From assembly GCA_030770535.1 (NCBI GenBank), contig JASVEC010000003.1, forward strand, positions 744,001 through 808,000: a DNA stretch of 64,000 bases, written 5' to 3'. The position numbers and the translations under genes are program-made. This DNA comes from Batkoa obscura. Lineage: Eukaryota; Entomophthoromycota; Entomophthoromycetes; Entomophthorales; Batkoaceae. A model generated the notes under the pieces. The model saw only the letters and a list, made by a program, of their open reading frames with translations, made no database searches and had not been told where the DNA came from. This document shows positions 1 to 10,623 of this stretch, one piece after another; the first letter of the stretch is position 1, and every line of letters starts with the position of its first letter.

Positions 1-622
1 TATCATTATTTTTGTCTATAAATGACAACAAATCATTGGCATCATAGGGATCCATCTTATCACTGTCACCGATGCTATTGTTTTGAGTAGATGATTGATT
101 TTTTAAAAATTCTTTATCTAATAATTGATCAATGTTTAATAATTTACTTTTGAATGCTATTTTTTTCAATAGTTTTAAGTTTCTTTGATCCTTATTATCT
201 ATAGTAGTAGTACCATCATCACCTATAATTGTATTATCGTCGCTGTCAATTTTCTGTGCGTCGATTTTCTTTTTAGCAACCATTTCTTTTAGCAACCTAA
301 ATAAAAATAAGTAAATATTTATAGATACAATTGAGTTCTATTTACCAACTTATACCATATACATTACCAATTCGAGAGCCAATTTGAATGCCTTCTTTGA
401 ATCCAAGGTCAAATCCTTCTTGATTATATTTGGTTTTGTTATTAATAATACCTTCTCGAATTCCCAACTAAAAATCACTTTTACTAAATAAATTAAAACT
501 ATTATTTAAGTTATACTAATTACATTGTTAAATTTTAATTGTAAATTTTTCGCCTCATTCGAATGAATCCTCTTTTCATATTCAGTTTCATTTACATCGT
601 CTTCCCATATATCTTCATCCAT
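1..622 (-). CDS. YAE1: YAE1-like Fe-S protein assembly adaptor (partial, 3' end cut by window)
   Basis: Three exons on the minus strand: 622-524, 467-346 and 296 to the window edge, with introns 468-523 and 297-345. Phases agree (99 + 122 nt, then a phase-2 junction). The product starts MDEDIWEDD, an acidic Trp-containing start like that of yeast Yae1. It then has a Gly-spaced repeat running GIREG, GFDLGFKEG, GIQIGSRIGNVYG, which is the deca-GX3 pattern of the Yae1/Lto1 family. Yae1 and Lto1 form an adaptor that recruits the ABC protein Rli1/ABCE1 to the cytosolic iron-sulfur targeting complex. The remainder is a Lys/Asp-rich tail that stays open to position 1, so the stop lies outside. LTO1 is the alternative; the acidic Trp start and long tail favour YAE1. 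The intron 2 donor (gtaaat) was chosen because it is the only one found that keeps the frame open. Confidence 0.72.
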
Positions 623-2327
623 TTTATTTTATAAGAAATAAAAATAACTTTTTCTAAAATTATTACTAATATATTAATTAACCAATTAAAGCTCACTCTA
701 GGAGTAAAATTAATTTAACAGAGTATTAATATTTTTAATCTTCCTAAAATAAAACCAAACATCATTGACCAAAATCGGAATGTACTGATAAAAATAGTAT
801 TCGAAAGTACTACAAGCTTTTATTAAAATCTAAAAATAAAAAAGAGTGATATTTGCAGAAAGAAACTACTTTATACTCATTTTATGATTATTTGTTTATA
901 ATAATTAATAATAATTACATTTAATTAAGCTATTCATTGTAGAATTTAGTGAAAAATGTGTGGAGGGCTGCATGAATAACTAGTTGAATAGCTAGAATCA
1001 GCGATAAAATAGCTTATTACTTTAGCTATTATAGTTAATGAGCCTTAAATTCTATTTTGATTATTTGTCTTTTTGTATTCCTTATAATTTATTTTTAAGA
1101 TAGTCTTTTAGGCTAAAGCATTTAAAGTTTAATAAGCTAGTATCATATTTTTTTAATACCTCTATATTTTATATAAAAAGAGTTATGTTTCCAAAAGTCA
1201 TATCATTGAGATAAAATTGGGTAAGAGTATTTAATAGAGAGAAAAGAAATTTAAAGAGGAGAATTAGTTTTAAAAATAACGGATTATTCATGTTATTGAA
1301 TAGAAGTCATCTACAATAAAGTGAAGATGCTCGTTTGCTTCTTTGCCTATAATTACCCATGGATGGTCTATCTTACATTTAAAGTGTAACTCTTAGCTAA
1401 GATCCTTATCCTTATTTTCATCATAAACGTGCTCTCTTATAATAATCTTATAATACCGTTTTTATAAGTCTGTTTGTCAGTAATAAAAATTAATCCAAAA
1501 TTAAGTCTAGGCTTTTTAAAATATCATCGCCGGATAAATTGCAATTATCAAATCCCATAAAAATCATTTCATCATTGTAAATAGAACCACGTACACCTTT
1601 CACTATCCTTTTTTTTATGTTGTTCGTTTTCATTTTTACAAAGATTACACAAATAGTATTCAAGTCTATATTCCATTTTAGTTAATATTATACAAACGCT
1701 CTCGTTTTTGATTTTATTTTTACTTGGTATTTTTTTGTGTTGAGGATATTATTGGTTGAAAATTCAATAAAGATGAAATTTTTTAACATGATTTATCAGT
1801 TAGCATTGGTAATAAAAAAGTTAAATTATTTTATCGTGAGGCACTAACAGTATTTAAAAAGCATGTGGTAATGATCTATAGTTATTATAATCAAGAGAGT
1901 GATAAAAAAGAGACAAAGTATAAAAAGGAATAGTTATAAATGAAAAAGTTGTTTGTTTATTAAAAACAGAAAATAGAATTAATAGATAGGATGAAGTTGA
2001 TAAATAAACTATTCTACATTTTATGTTTCATTATCTTTTTTTGTTGTTGCTTTTTAGTAAGGTGTTTACCAACTATCTATTATCATTTATTAACAATTTA
2101 TAGTACTATAATTCTACTTTGAATGTTTTAAAAAACGAATTGGAGGTAACTATTAAAAGTCTCACTACAATGTATATTAAATTATTAACATTATTAATTA
2201 GTATGAAATAAACCCGAATAATCTTAATGAATTAAATTATATCGATATATTTCAATTGAAGATTCAACAAATAATAGATGAAGTTAATTTAATTGATACT
2301 GATGTAACAACTAAAAATACTGACTTA
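623..2327. other. AT-rich intergenic region between YAE1-like and GDT1-like genes
   Basis: No intact gene was recognised. The stretch holds a short coding-like relic on the minus strand (about 1495-1676, listed separately). The rest is AT-rich with many stops in all frames. The divergent arrangement of the two flanking genes means both promoters probably lie here, but no defined motif could be supported. Confidence 0.5.
1495..1676 (-). pseudogene. Possible relic of an unidentified coding sequence
   Basis: Two adjoining short open stretches on the minus strand lie in different frames. The first starts with ATG at 1676 and gives a peptide of about 34 residues containing a C-x2-C pair (CNLC). 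The second, in another frame, contains NDEMIFMGFDNCNLSGDD. The residue mix looks protein-like compared with the surrounding AT-rich noise, and further minus-strand coding-like pieces occur down to about 1300. No family was recognised. It could be an exon pair with an unseen splice, a decayed gene, or chance. Confidence 0.25.
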
Positions 2328-3090
2328 ATGGAAAACTTGAAACTACTGTTTCAAAGTATAAGTATAATTACAGTATCAGAAATAGGAGACAAGACATTTA
2401 TTATAATCATTTTGTTAAGTATCCAACATAACTCTATACTTGTATTTTCTGCCAGCTTTTTAGCATTATTTTTGATGAGTTTACTATCTAGTTTTTTAAG
2501 TAACATCTTCCAATTTATTATTGATATTAACTATATACATTTAATTGCTACTATTTTATTTTTGATCTTTTCAATCCAGTTGTTTTATGAATATTACAAA
2601 TTTCAAGAAAACGAACATCAGCTTGAAATTAGCAAAATTAAAATGGAAATGAAACAAAATAATGAGTTAGCTTGTAATAACAACAATGATAGTCAATTCT
2701 ACAACTCATTATCTATCTTTTTAAATACATTTTTATTAATATTTATTGCTGAATGGGGCGATCGCTCTCAGTTTACAACCATAACCTTGGCTGCTGTTGG
2801 AGTAAGTTTGAGTTTCATTAATTTTGACTATTATATTAAGCTTAGAAATTATAGAATTTTTACTGGGTAACTTTTGGTGTTATTTTGGGTCATTTTATTA
2901 CCACTTTGTTAGCCATTGTTGGTGGGAATTATTTAGCTACTAAAATATCAGTTAGAAAAAGTAAGCTCTTTATTTAGTTTTAAGTTATGTTTGTTTACTT
3001 ACATTATTAGTTACTTTTCTATCTGGTATCCTTTTTTTAGTTTTTGGTGTTATTTACTTGGTGGAAACTGTCCAATACTTTATTAAATAA
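2328..3090 (+). CDS. GDT1: GDT1/TMEM165 (UPF0016) family Mn2+/Ca2+ transporter
   Basis: Three exons: 2328-2801, 2855-2960 and 3011-3090, with introns of 53 and 50 nt and a total of 219 aa. The two family signature motifs E-x-G-D-[KR]-[ST] are clear: EIGDKT at residues 18-23 and EWGDRSQ from about 142. Each sits at the start of a three-helix repeat. After the second motif the spliced frame gives VILGHFITTLLAIVGG and a last helix ending in LVFGVIYLVE, the usual family C-terminus. Members exchange Mn2+ or Ca2+ in the Golgi (yeast Gdt1, human TMEM165) and support glycosylation. The ATG at 2328 is the first methionine before motif 1. The upstream frame stays open to about 2256 but has no ATG, so a short upstream exon with a signal peptide cannot be excluded. 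Length matches compact family members. Confidence 0.88.
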
Positions 3091-3319
3091 ATTATATAAT
3101 CTATTGAACTTTTGTGTGTTTTTTTAGTATAATTTTAACAAAAAAATTATAATAATTTTAAAATACAATGATTACAAGATCAGACTGAAATCATTAATAT
3201 ATTTTATATTTAATTATGATCCTTTATTGTAGTTATGATTTAGAAAAAAAGTTATTTTACAACTCAATGATAAAATTTATTTTATTTTATTTTATTTTAC
3301 ATTTATTTATCGCTTGATA

Positions 3320-3515
3320 TGGGGATGTATTTTTTTAAGAATTTTACTAACAGTCTTTCCGTTTAAATAGCGCTTAAAAAATGAAAAAGTGATGAAACTA
3401 AAAAAATATCACTATATGGGGGCGTTTTTTTGGTTTCATCACTTTTCCGTTTTTTAAGCGCTATTTAAGTGGAAAAACTGCTAGTAAAATTCTTAAACAA
3501 AAAAATACATCCCCA
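3320..3515. mobile_element. Two small TIR elements (MITE-like) in inverted tandem, forming a near-perfect palindrome
   Basis: The left unit runs 3320-3414 and starts TGGGGATGTATTTTTTT. The right unit runs 3417-3515 and ends ACATCCCCA. They are inverted copies of each other and joined through a TATA, each with TA at its edges. They share an inner motif (AAAAAGTGATGAAAC and complement) and GCGCTTAAAAAA. Three single copies of about 101 bp occur elsewhere in the window (9298-9398, 14731-14831, 23174-23274). TA targets and TIRs without coding capacity are typical of Tc1/mariner-type non-autonomous elements. The pair probably arose when a second copy inserted at the TA beside the first. Confidence 0.8.
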
Positions 3516-4509
3516 TATATAGTTTGGTTATTAAATTTTTGGGTTTTTTTAAATTTGTCTACTTTTACAAGGTAGTTTCAAATAATTATTTAAAAAAATT
3601 ATACATAAAAAATATAGTGAACACCTTATCTTTGAACTATTTTTATTATTGCTGAAGCAATATCTTTTAAAAGCGATTATATGTAAGAGTAGCCTCGTGC
3701 TTTATCAACAGAGTAAGATAAATTCGATTTATAATTGTTTTATTTGAGTATTTTTAGAACCTTAAGCAAAAAAGTCAAACGTGACCTTCTGGAACCTCGT
3801 TCTCTCCTCCTTAAACCACCTAGCTTTAATTTTATAGTAAATGAGGCTTAGTACTGACAAAAAACGTAGGTTTTGCAAGATTTCTTTCTTTTCCTCGAAT
3901 TCTTTTCAATCGAGACTGGTCTTTGGTCCATTCACTCATTCTACATGAAATTATCCTTTTAAAATATTTCTGCACCAGTAGCGGCCATATCCTCTTTGTT
4001 CCATTTTTGAAGGAAATTATATGTAGAAGAACCTCTAGTTACCATAATCAACTTTTCATGCTCCGAAGAAAGACCCCTGACTTTTGACCACCTAGTTTCA
4101 ATCTAACCTTATTCACCTCTTTCCGTTATTTATTCTACCTTTTCTACTTTTCGTCTACCTTTATTTTTTTACCTCCATAAATAAAACATTAAAATCTAAA
4201 AAACAGTTGAGATTAAATAATCATTTAAATACATCAGGTTTTTAAAATAGTATACGAATATGAAAGAAGCAATATGTATACTAAACAAATTAATTAATTA
4301 AATCATAAACTCTCTTAGATCTTTAAATAAAATGATTCATTTATTTTTTGATAGTCAAAACCACAAATGCAACTGAAATCCATTAAATTACACTTAATTT
4401 TAGTTACCAATCTTCATCCGACTACCCTACTTAAAATAAATTTAGTTTATTTAAACGCATAATTAGAGGTAAATACAATTCTTATAAAGCTTTTAGCTAT
4501 ATAATTTAA
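3516..4509. other. Intergenic region without recognised gene
   Basis: AT-rich, with stops in all frames. No coding, RNA or repeat feature could be supported. The somewhat less AT-rich part around 3770-4130 showed no family signature. It lies between the ends of the convergent GDT1-like and phosphatase genes. Confidence 0.5.
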
Positions 4510-5817
4510 TCATTGAACATCGTTAATAAGAGGAAGTGAATTTCTGCGGCGACGAGTCCCATTAGGTAGCGGCGTCTCTGCTGGTTTTAGTAATTCAAAA
4601 CTACAAAGTAAATCTTCATTCACTGACATGACTGCCCCATAATTGTCAAACTCCCCACAATAATTAGGTGCTGAAAATACAGTCACCAAAGTTCTACCAT
4701 TAAAAAATTCATACCCATCTTCTACTACCATATGCGCTCTGCATACAAGATCAAATTCGTGTTTGTTAAGAAACTCATTTACTATACTCTTCCCGAAACA
4801 ATAACTAACTCCCCTTTCATTATCTTCCCATTCTAGTGTTGATTCGCTAGGATCACTCCATAATAAATCGTTCAATAGTCCATAATCTGGTACATCACTT
4901 GGTCTTTCTATTTTACGAATATCATCCATACTATTAAGACTTGGAGAAAGGCCGCCATGGACACAAAATATTTTATTAGCAACTAAACCAGCTACTGGTA
5001 AGCAATTGAATACAGAAACAAATGATTTCCATATTTTAACTGTTGAACGTCTTTTACATTCATCATAAAATCCATATACTTTAAAAAATTAATTGTTGAA
5101 ATTTTTAAATGAAAATATAATACCTCTTGTTACATTAGCACATTCATGGTTTCCTCGTAATAAGAAAAAATTCTCTGGGTATTTAATTTTATAGCATAAT
5201 AACAGCAATATAGTTTCAAGACTTTGTCTTCCACGATCTACATAATCCCCTAAAAATAAAAAATTGGAAGATGGTGGATATCCACACATATCAAATAGTC
5301 TTAAAAGATCCGTATATTGTCCATGAACATCACCTACTATTTTAACCGGTGCTGATAACTCTATAAGCGATGATTGTGATAAGAATATTTCTCTTGATAA
5401 CTGACAAATAGCTAATATTTCCGCATTTTTTAAAACTATTACTCTTGGTACTTTGCCTGATTGTCCAACCTCTAAAAGTCGTGCTATACAATCATCTATG
5501 TCCAAATCCTTGTGAACTGTTTCATTATTTATTGAATCGTTGGAAGTAGAAAACACTGCAGAAGCTCCACTTAACGAGTTAACGCTTCCACGTCTTTCTT
5601 CTAAATCTGCTGTTCCAGGGGATTTAACTAATATAGATTCTACTGTAGGTTCTATAGCAATAGGCGAAGCATGGGCATTAAAAAGCTCATCAGTATCATC
5701 GTCGTGTATTTCAAAAGGGGAAAAAGAAGAGGGTGAGCGAGCAATTACAGCAGTTTCGTCCATAGGTTCCCCATTTTTAGTAAGTTTTACCGTTTTCTTT
5801 GAAGTTGAGTTGCCCAT
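4510..5817 (-). CDS. PPZ-like Ser/Thr protein phosphatase (PP1 superfamily)
   Basis: Two exons, 5817-5124 and 5078-4510, with a 45-nt intron and 420 aa. The N-terminus MGNSTSKK is a consensus N-myristoylation site, as in fungal Ppz1/Ppz2. It is followed by a Ser-rich variable region of about 110 residues that is shorter than in yeast Ppz. The catalytic domain carries all PPP metal and phosphate motifs: GDVHGQ (162-167), GDYVDRG (190-196), GNHE (222-225), CVHGG, and [14 protein letters not shown] near the C-terminus. The spliced junction gives [15 protein letters not shown], the PP1-type sequence. The tail ends RRRRNSLPL, a basic, potentially phosphorylatable segment. Ppz enzymes act at membranes in cation homeostasis and cell-wall integrity, and are counteracted by Hal3-type inhibitors in yeast. 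A divergent PP1 with an acquired myristoyl leader is the alternative. Confidence 0.88.
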
Positions 5818-7381
5818 TAATTGAAAATTAATCTACAAAAATAAAATTAGTTTATGGTTTATAATTGAAGAAATCAAAAGGGAATGAGAGTATATTTTTA
5901 AATGGTCAAAACAAATTCTTACCTAAAAATTAGTTAAAGATAAAATAAAAGGTTGATAGGATTTATTAATAAATATTAATAAAGATAAAATAAAAATAAA
6001 GTTAGATGAATATACACTAAAGGGTTACAAAAAGTATTAAAGCTCTAATATTTAAATTAATTTAAATTAGTAATATAGCAGAAAAATAAGTAGTCGTTGG
6101 TTTAATTAAACTGTTAGCATTGATACTTATTTTTTTATTTCTACTGGTTAATCAATTGCGAGCGCATGATTTGATCTTTCTGGATATTCTTTCTAGTTTT
6201 ATTGGTGGTTTCATAATCAAATGAGTTGCCTTTTTTTCATCCTTCTATATTCTAATTGGTTTAGCATTCAATCTGGTTTAAATGGCAACTTTGATTTGTG
6301 GAGGCGATATATTTTTCTAATATCAAAATTCCGAGTTTCTAGCTTCAAATAACCACTTTTATAAGTGTACTTATTATAGTAGGATAGAGAATTATTATTA
6401 ATAAAAAGAATGAACATTTTCATGGTTTTATAACTTAGTTTTTAAGTGAACTATAATTTTGTTACTGATTTAAAAGGTTTTGTTAAACTTTGAACTCTTA
6501 AAAAAGGTGAAACTAAAATATATTTTGTCACTAATTCAGGGGGTTAAAAGCCACCTGATAGCATGAATTTTAATTTTGCTTCAAAATTTTGTAACAGTGT
6601 TAGTAAATGGAGAAATCGCAATTTATAATGCTATTGTTTTGAGCATTGGAGTTATAATCTTGTTATCAAAGTGACCTGCATCCGTTCTAGCATTTCTACT
6701 ACCAACAGTTGTATTATTGGCTCACCCATTGAAATTAAGTTTTCTGTTAAAACAAAGTGCCTCTTAACAAAAGGTGCGTTTTAATTTTTAATAGAATTAA
6801 GAGTTTCAAGCAAATTCAGTTATTCGTTAAAAAATGCTACAACTGACTTAACCTTAAATAAAAAGGAGGATTTTAACATTGTATCCTTAACTCGTCTGTT
6901 TAGTATAAATAATCGTATGTTCCATTTATCTTAATGTTTGTATTTTAACATAAATTTATATAAGCAATAATTTGAGAAACAAAAAAACATAAAAATTTTT
7001 AAGCTTAAATTTTAAAAAGTAGATTAGAAACAGAATTCTTGAATGATCCAATTGTTAAAAGCTGAGTTTAAGATTGTCTGAAGTTCTGTAAAATTTCCCG
7101 ATTTTTTATTATCAATTTCCTATTTACACCTGTCACAATATTTTAAAGCCAAAAATTCACTTATCCATCAATTTTTGATATTGTTTTTTTATATAGTAAT
7201 GTTCATTGCATGACTTAAGAATCTATTTAAGCTATAATTTAATGCAACTATTGAATTAAGCAACTATTGAATTAAACAACTATTTCAAAAAACTATAAAT
7301 AGCACTTTTGCCTTGAAATGGAAGAATAAATATTAAATCATTAAAGATGAATATACTTTAAAAATACATTAAAGATTAAAA
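5818..7381. other. Intergenic region with a membrane-protein relic
   Basis: Contains one coding-like relic on the plus strand (6075-6775, listed separately). The rest is AT-rich with no recognised gene, RNA or repeat. The start of the PPZ-like gene at 5817 faces this region, so its promoter should lie here. Confidence 0.5.
6075..6775 (+). pseudogene. Decayed multi-spanning membrane protein gene, family not identified
   Basis: The plus strand holds several hydrophobic segments with helix-like composition. Near 6105-6230 a stretch reads LLALILIFLFLLVNQL and continues to SSFIGGFIIK before a stop. Near 6600-6770 an open piece reads EIAIYNAIVLSIGVIILL, then an in-frame TGA, then ASVLAFLLPTVVLL. 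Between them the frame is interrupted repeatedly. The pattern fits an old transporter or permease gene that no longer encodes a protein. No transporter family could be named, and no splice arrangement was found that restores one frame. Confidence 0.4.
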
Positions 7382-8507
7382 CTAATTAATTATATTAGGG
7401 AAACAACAAACAAATAAAAAACTATACCAACTACTTCTATTGACCTTAGTTGGCTTCTTACTAACATCATCATTCTCAGAATAGCTATTTAAAAGATATA
7501 CTTCTTCATTATCCCACTCTTCTGTAAACTGGGATGAAACACTTGATGAATCAGACTCTTTAAGTATAGTATTCATACTATAACTACAACTTTCATTTGA
7601 ATTTTCGTTATTATCGAACTGGGTGTTATCATTAAGCTTATCATCAATTTCATAATCAATAGATTCAACAATATTTATTTTGCTTAATGAATCGGTATCG
7701 GAAGCAGGTGGTAAGCTTTGAGTATTATAAGGACGGGTTAAAATGATATCGGATTCACCAAGGTTAGAGTTAATGGAGCTTTCAGTTTTTATACTATTAA
7801 AGTCATCAATGGAAGAGTTGTGATCTTCATTTAAATGTCCTAACATATATCTTCTATATTTTTCCATATAAGTATTATTTTCATAAGAGGTATTATTTTG
7901 ATTACTTTGGCTGTCTTCTTCATCAAAATTTTCTTCCAATGTAGCATAGTATCCTCCATTTCCTGAATTATTGTCATTATTAAACTCAGAGTCAGACTCA
8001 TTTGAATTGGAATCTGAATAATTTTCTTTTCTTAGTTTCGATTCTTCTTCTTCTTCTTCACTTTCTTCCTCCGAAGAACTTGAACTGCTATTACATTGAT
8101 TGGTGTATTTGTCCAATTTTTCTTTAAGGTCTGATTCTCCGCCCAAAAGAGAACGATGAGGTAATTCTGATTCCCATTCAACTTGCTTTAAGTCTTCAGG
8201 CAAGTATTCATCAACTAAAAAAGAAATGAATAAATCAAATTGTAAAATAATATTATCTTACCATTAATATCAGATAAAAAATCGTCTGTTTTACGTTCCT
8301 TTATTTCCGTTGGCACCTTCTCTTTAGCTTTTTTTAATAAGCTTTCTTTTGTAATCGTTAATACTAAAATACAATGAGATTTATTCAAATCAAACCTAAT
8401 TTTTTTATATGCTTTTCAGAATCATGTTGCTCTTTAGAGTATACATTATCATCTATGTTGCTATTATTATTATTGTTTAGTTCATCGTTATTGTTATTAT
8501 TCATCAT
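7382..8507 (-). CDS. Acidic Ser/Asn-rich protein of unknown function
   Basis: Three exons are proposed: 8507-8396, 8363-8262 and 8214-7382, giving 348 aa. The third exon is one long open stretch. The exon 2/3 intron (47 nt, gtaaga to tttag) is typical. The exon 1/2 intron is only 32 nt with a gtttga donor, so exon 1 is tentative. The protein begins with an Asn tract, then a Lys-rich stretch, then a strongly acidic region rich in Ser, Glu, Asp and Asn, including a run of Glu residues near the start of exon 3. It ends in a short hydrophobic Cys-containing tail (YSFLFVCCFPNIIN). No catalytic domain is recognisable and most of the chain looks disordered. The hydrophobic C-terminus could be a tail anchor or a lipidated site, which is speculation. 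Confidence 0.6.
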
Positions 8508-10623
8508 ATTTATTCATACACTTATAAAAAAACTAACTAAAATCTGAAGTACCCTTCTCCTTTATCTTCTCCCTCCTTCCTTTTAATTGGCTATATTTAA
8601 TATTATTTTAATTGTTCTAGGATTAAAATTAATCTTAATTTCTTAAGTGGCTATTTTAATAGTAAACATCAATAATAAAAATTGATAAAGTTTAGAAAAG
8701 AAAAAAATCGGGTAACTATAATGAATATAAATAATTCTGATTTAATACATAGCTGGTTTTATCAAACTACTTTGTAGATTTATTGTTTGATAGTGTGTAA
8801 CCATATAGCTAAGATAAAAATAGAAACTTAAATGAATGTATATTTCATATATGATATCTATAGTTATAACGCTCAATTATGTAATAGTAACTAATAACTC
8901 TCATTACTTTTTTTAGATTAGAACTTGGCAAAACTTATGCTACGAAGTTAACGCCTAATAGAATAATCCTCATAAAGAATTTAAATTCAAGACCACTAAT
9001 TTATTAATTCGAATATAAAAATAATTTTCTTATAATAGCTTTAAAAAATATGTAATACTGTTAGTTTTAGGATATGCTAAAGACTTATAATTATTTATCA
9101 ATAATTTACTTTATATTAGTGGTAAGCTTAAAACCTTTTAATAATTTCAGTTTAATCATTACTAACCTATACACCTCAATCAAATGATGAATTCAATTAG
9201 ATGAATTAAAAAGCTGTCACCAGCTTAAATTTGAAATGTTGGCTTAAATAAATAAAAAAGGTTAATTTACAAATCTAGTAGTGAAAAAATCCATATATGG
9301 GGATGTATTTTTTTGTTTAACAATTTTACTAACAATTTTTCCGCTCAAATAGTGATTAAAAGATGGAAAAAGTGATGAAACCAAAAAAAACATCCTCATA
9401 TTAACTTTATAATATAATAAAAATAAACAAATGAATAGTAAAAACTATTAAAAAAAGGGAAGTGTTATAGCATAAATATAAATTTACAGAGATACAATAA
9501 TGTCTTATTTTGTTTTAAAAACTGGCCAAATTTAGAAGAGCAATAAAATTGTAGTAAGTGTTCTAAAAACTTAGAATATTCGAAGAATATTTAAAATCTA
9601 TTATATATGATTTTTATGCATCAAAAAGCCTACTCTTTAGCTTTATTTTATATTAAAAAATTTCTATTAATTAGTAACCTTCATATTGTTTTTTAAACTT
9701 TATACGAGGTTACTCAGTCTTTCAATTTAGCTGACTGAGTTCCGCATAGGCTTGAGATGAACATTATCATTACTTTTAAATTGTAGTTAAGGCTCTTCTG
9801 AGTTTGCTGAATTTTTTATAAATGTTGTGTTTTGTATTTTGATATCAAGTTCTAATTGTAGACGTAATATGTAGATATGTTGATTTATATTTTTAAGGAT
9901 GGCAATAGTTTTTTCACATATAAATGAACTTAAAAATAAGTAATATTAATATACGCAGAATGTTCTTTTTATTACCAACCTAATATTTTAAAATTTTATA
10001 ACAGTTCATTATAATTAAGTACAGATTTACAGTTTAAAATACGTTTTAAACAATAGCTAAAAACTCATTAAAAATAAAGATGAACTCAAAGCTTACTTAC
10101 AGCTGTTGGAACTCTTTTTGTGGCCTGATAAACTACTCATTTAAAAATAAAAATAAAATTCAAATCGAATAACTAAAGGATTAGGCTTGAAAATTATTTA
10201 TATTAATAATTTGCTCCTAAAAATCACCGCTAGAAAAGTCGCAAAAGAACTACAATAGATGCAATTGCTAAACATCATGATGATACACTATGAAGTTCAA
10301 TCATGAAAAAAATCCCCTCAAAAACCAGGTTTAGCTAATAAAAAACCGAATTTTAACAGCAAACAGTAATATAATACTAGTAAACAGCAGGAGAAAATGA
10401 AATAAGGCGTAATTAAATAATAATCAAGCTTAAAAAAATAAAAAACCCCAAATTTAAGTCTAACTGAAAAGGGAAAGTGAATGATTGATTGGATTAATCG
10501 AGGGTAAGTTAACAACAAAGAAAATAAAATAAGAAGGAGAATAATAATAAAATTAAATAAAAAAGTTGATTATTTTTTTATTTTTTTAAATCATCCTCTT
10601 ACTAGCTCATAGATCATCATAAT
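8508..10623. other. Long AT-rich intergenic region with one MITE copy
   Basis: Holds a 101-bp TIR element at 9298-9398. A 66-residue open frame at 10318-10518 on the minus strand has low-complexity hydrophobic composition and no ATG-context or homolog support, so it was not annotated. Otherwise there are stops in all frames. The flanking genes diverge, so both promoters lie here. Confidence 0.5.
9298..9398. mobile_element. 101-bp TIR element (MITE-like), single copy
   Basis: Starts TGGGGATGTATTTTTTTG and ends AAAAAAAACATCCTCA, with TA on both sides (9296-9297 and 9399-9400). The interior matches the other copies (ATTTTACTAACAATTTTTCC, then GGAAAAAGTGATGAAACC). It has no coding capacity. Its length matches the copies at 14731-14831 and 23174-23274. 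Confidence 0.8.

Noticed and set aside
3320-3515. Palindrome as a transcription terminator or a non-coding RNA hairpin gene
   Set aside because: Each arm matches dispersed 101-bp TA-flanked elements elsewhere in the window, so a pair of inserted elements explains it.
10318-10518. 66-codon minus-strand open frame
   Set aside because: Low-complexity hydrophobic composition, isolated in AT-rich spacer, no family signature.
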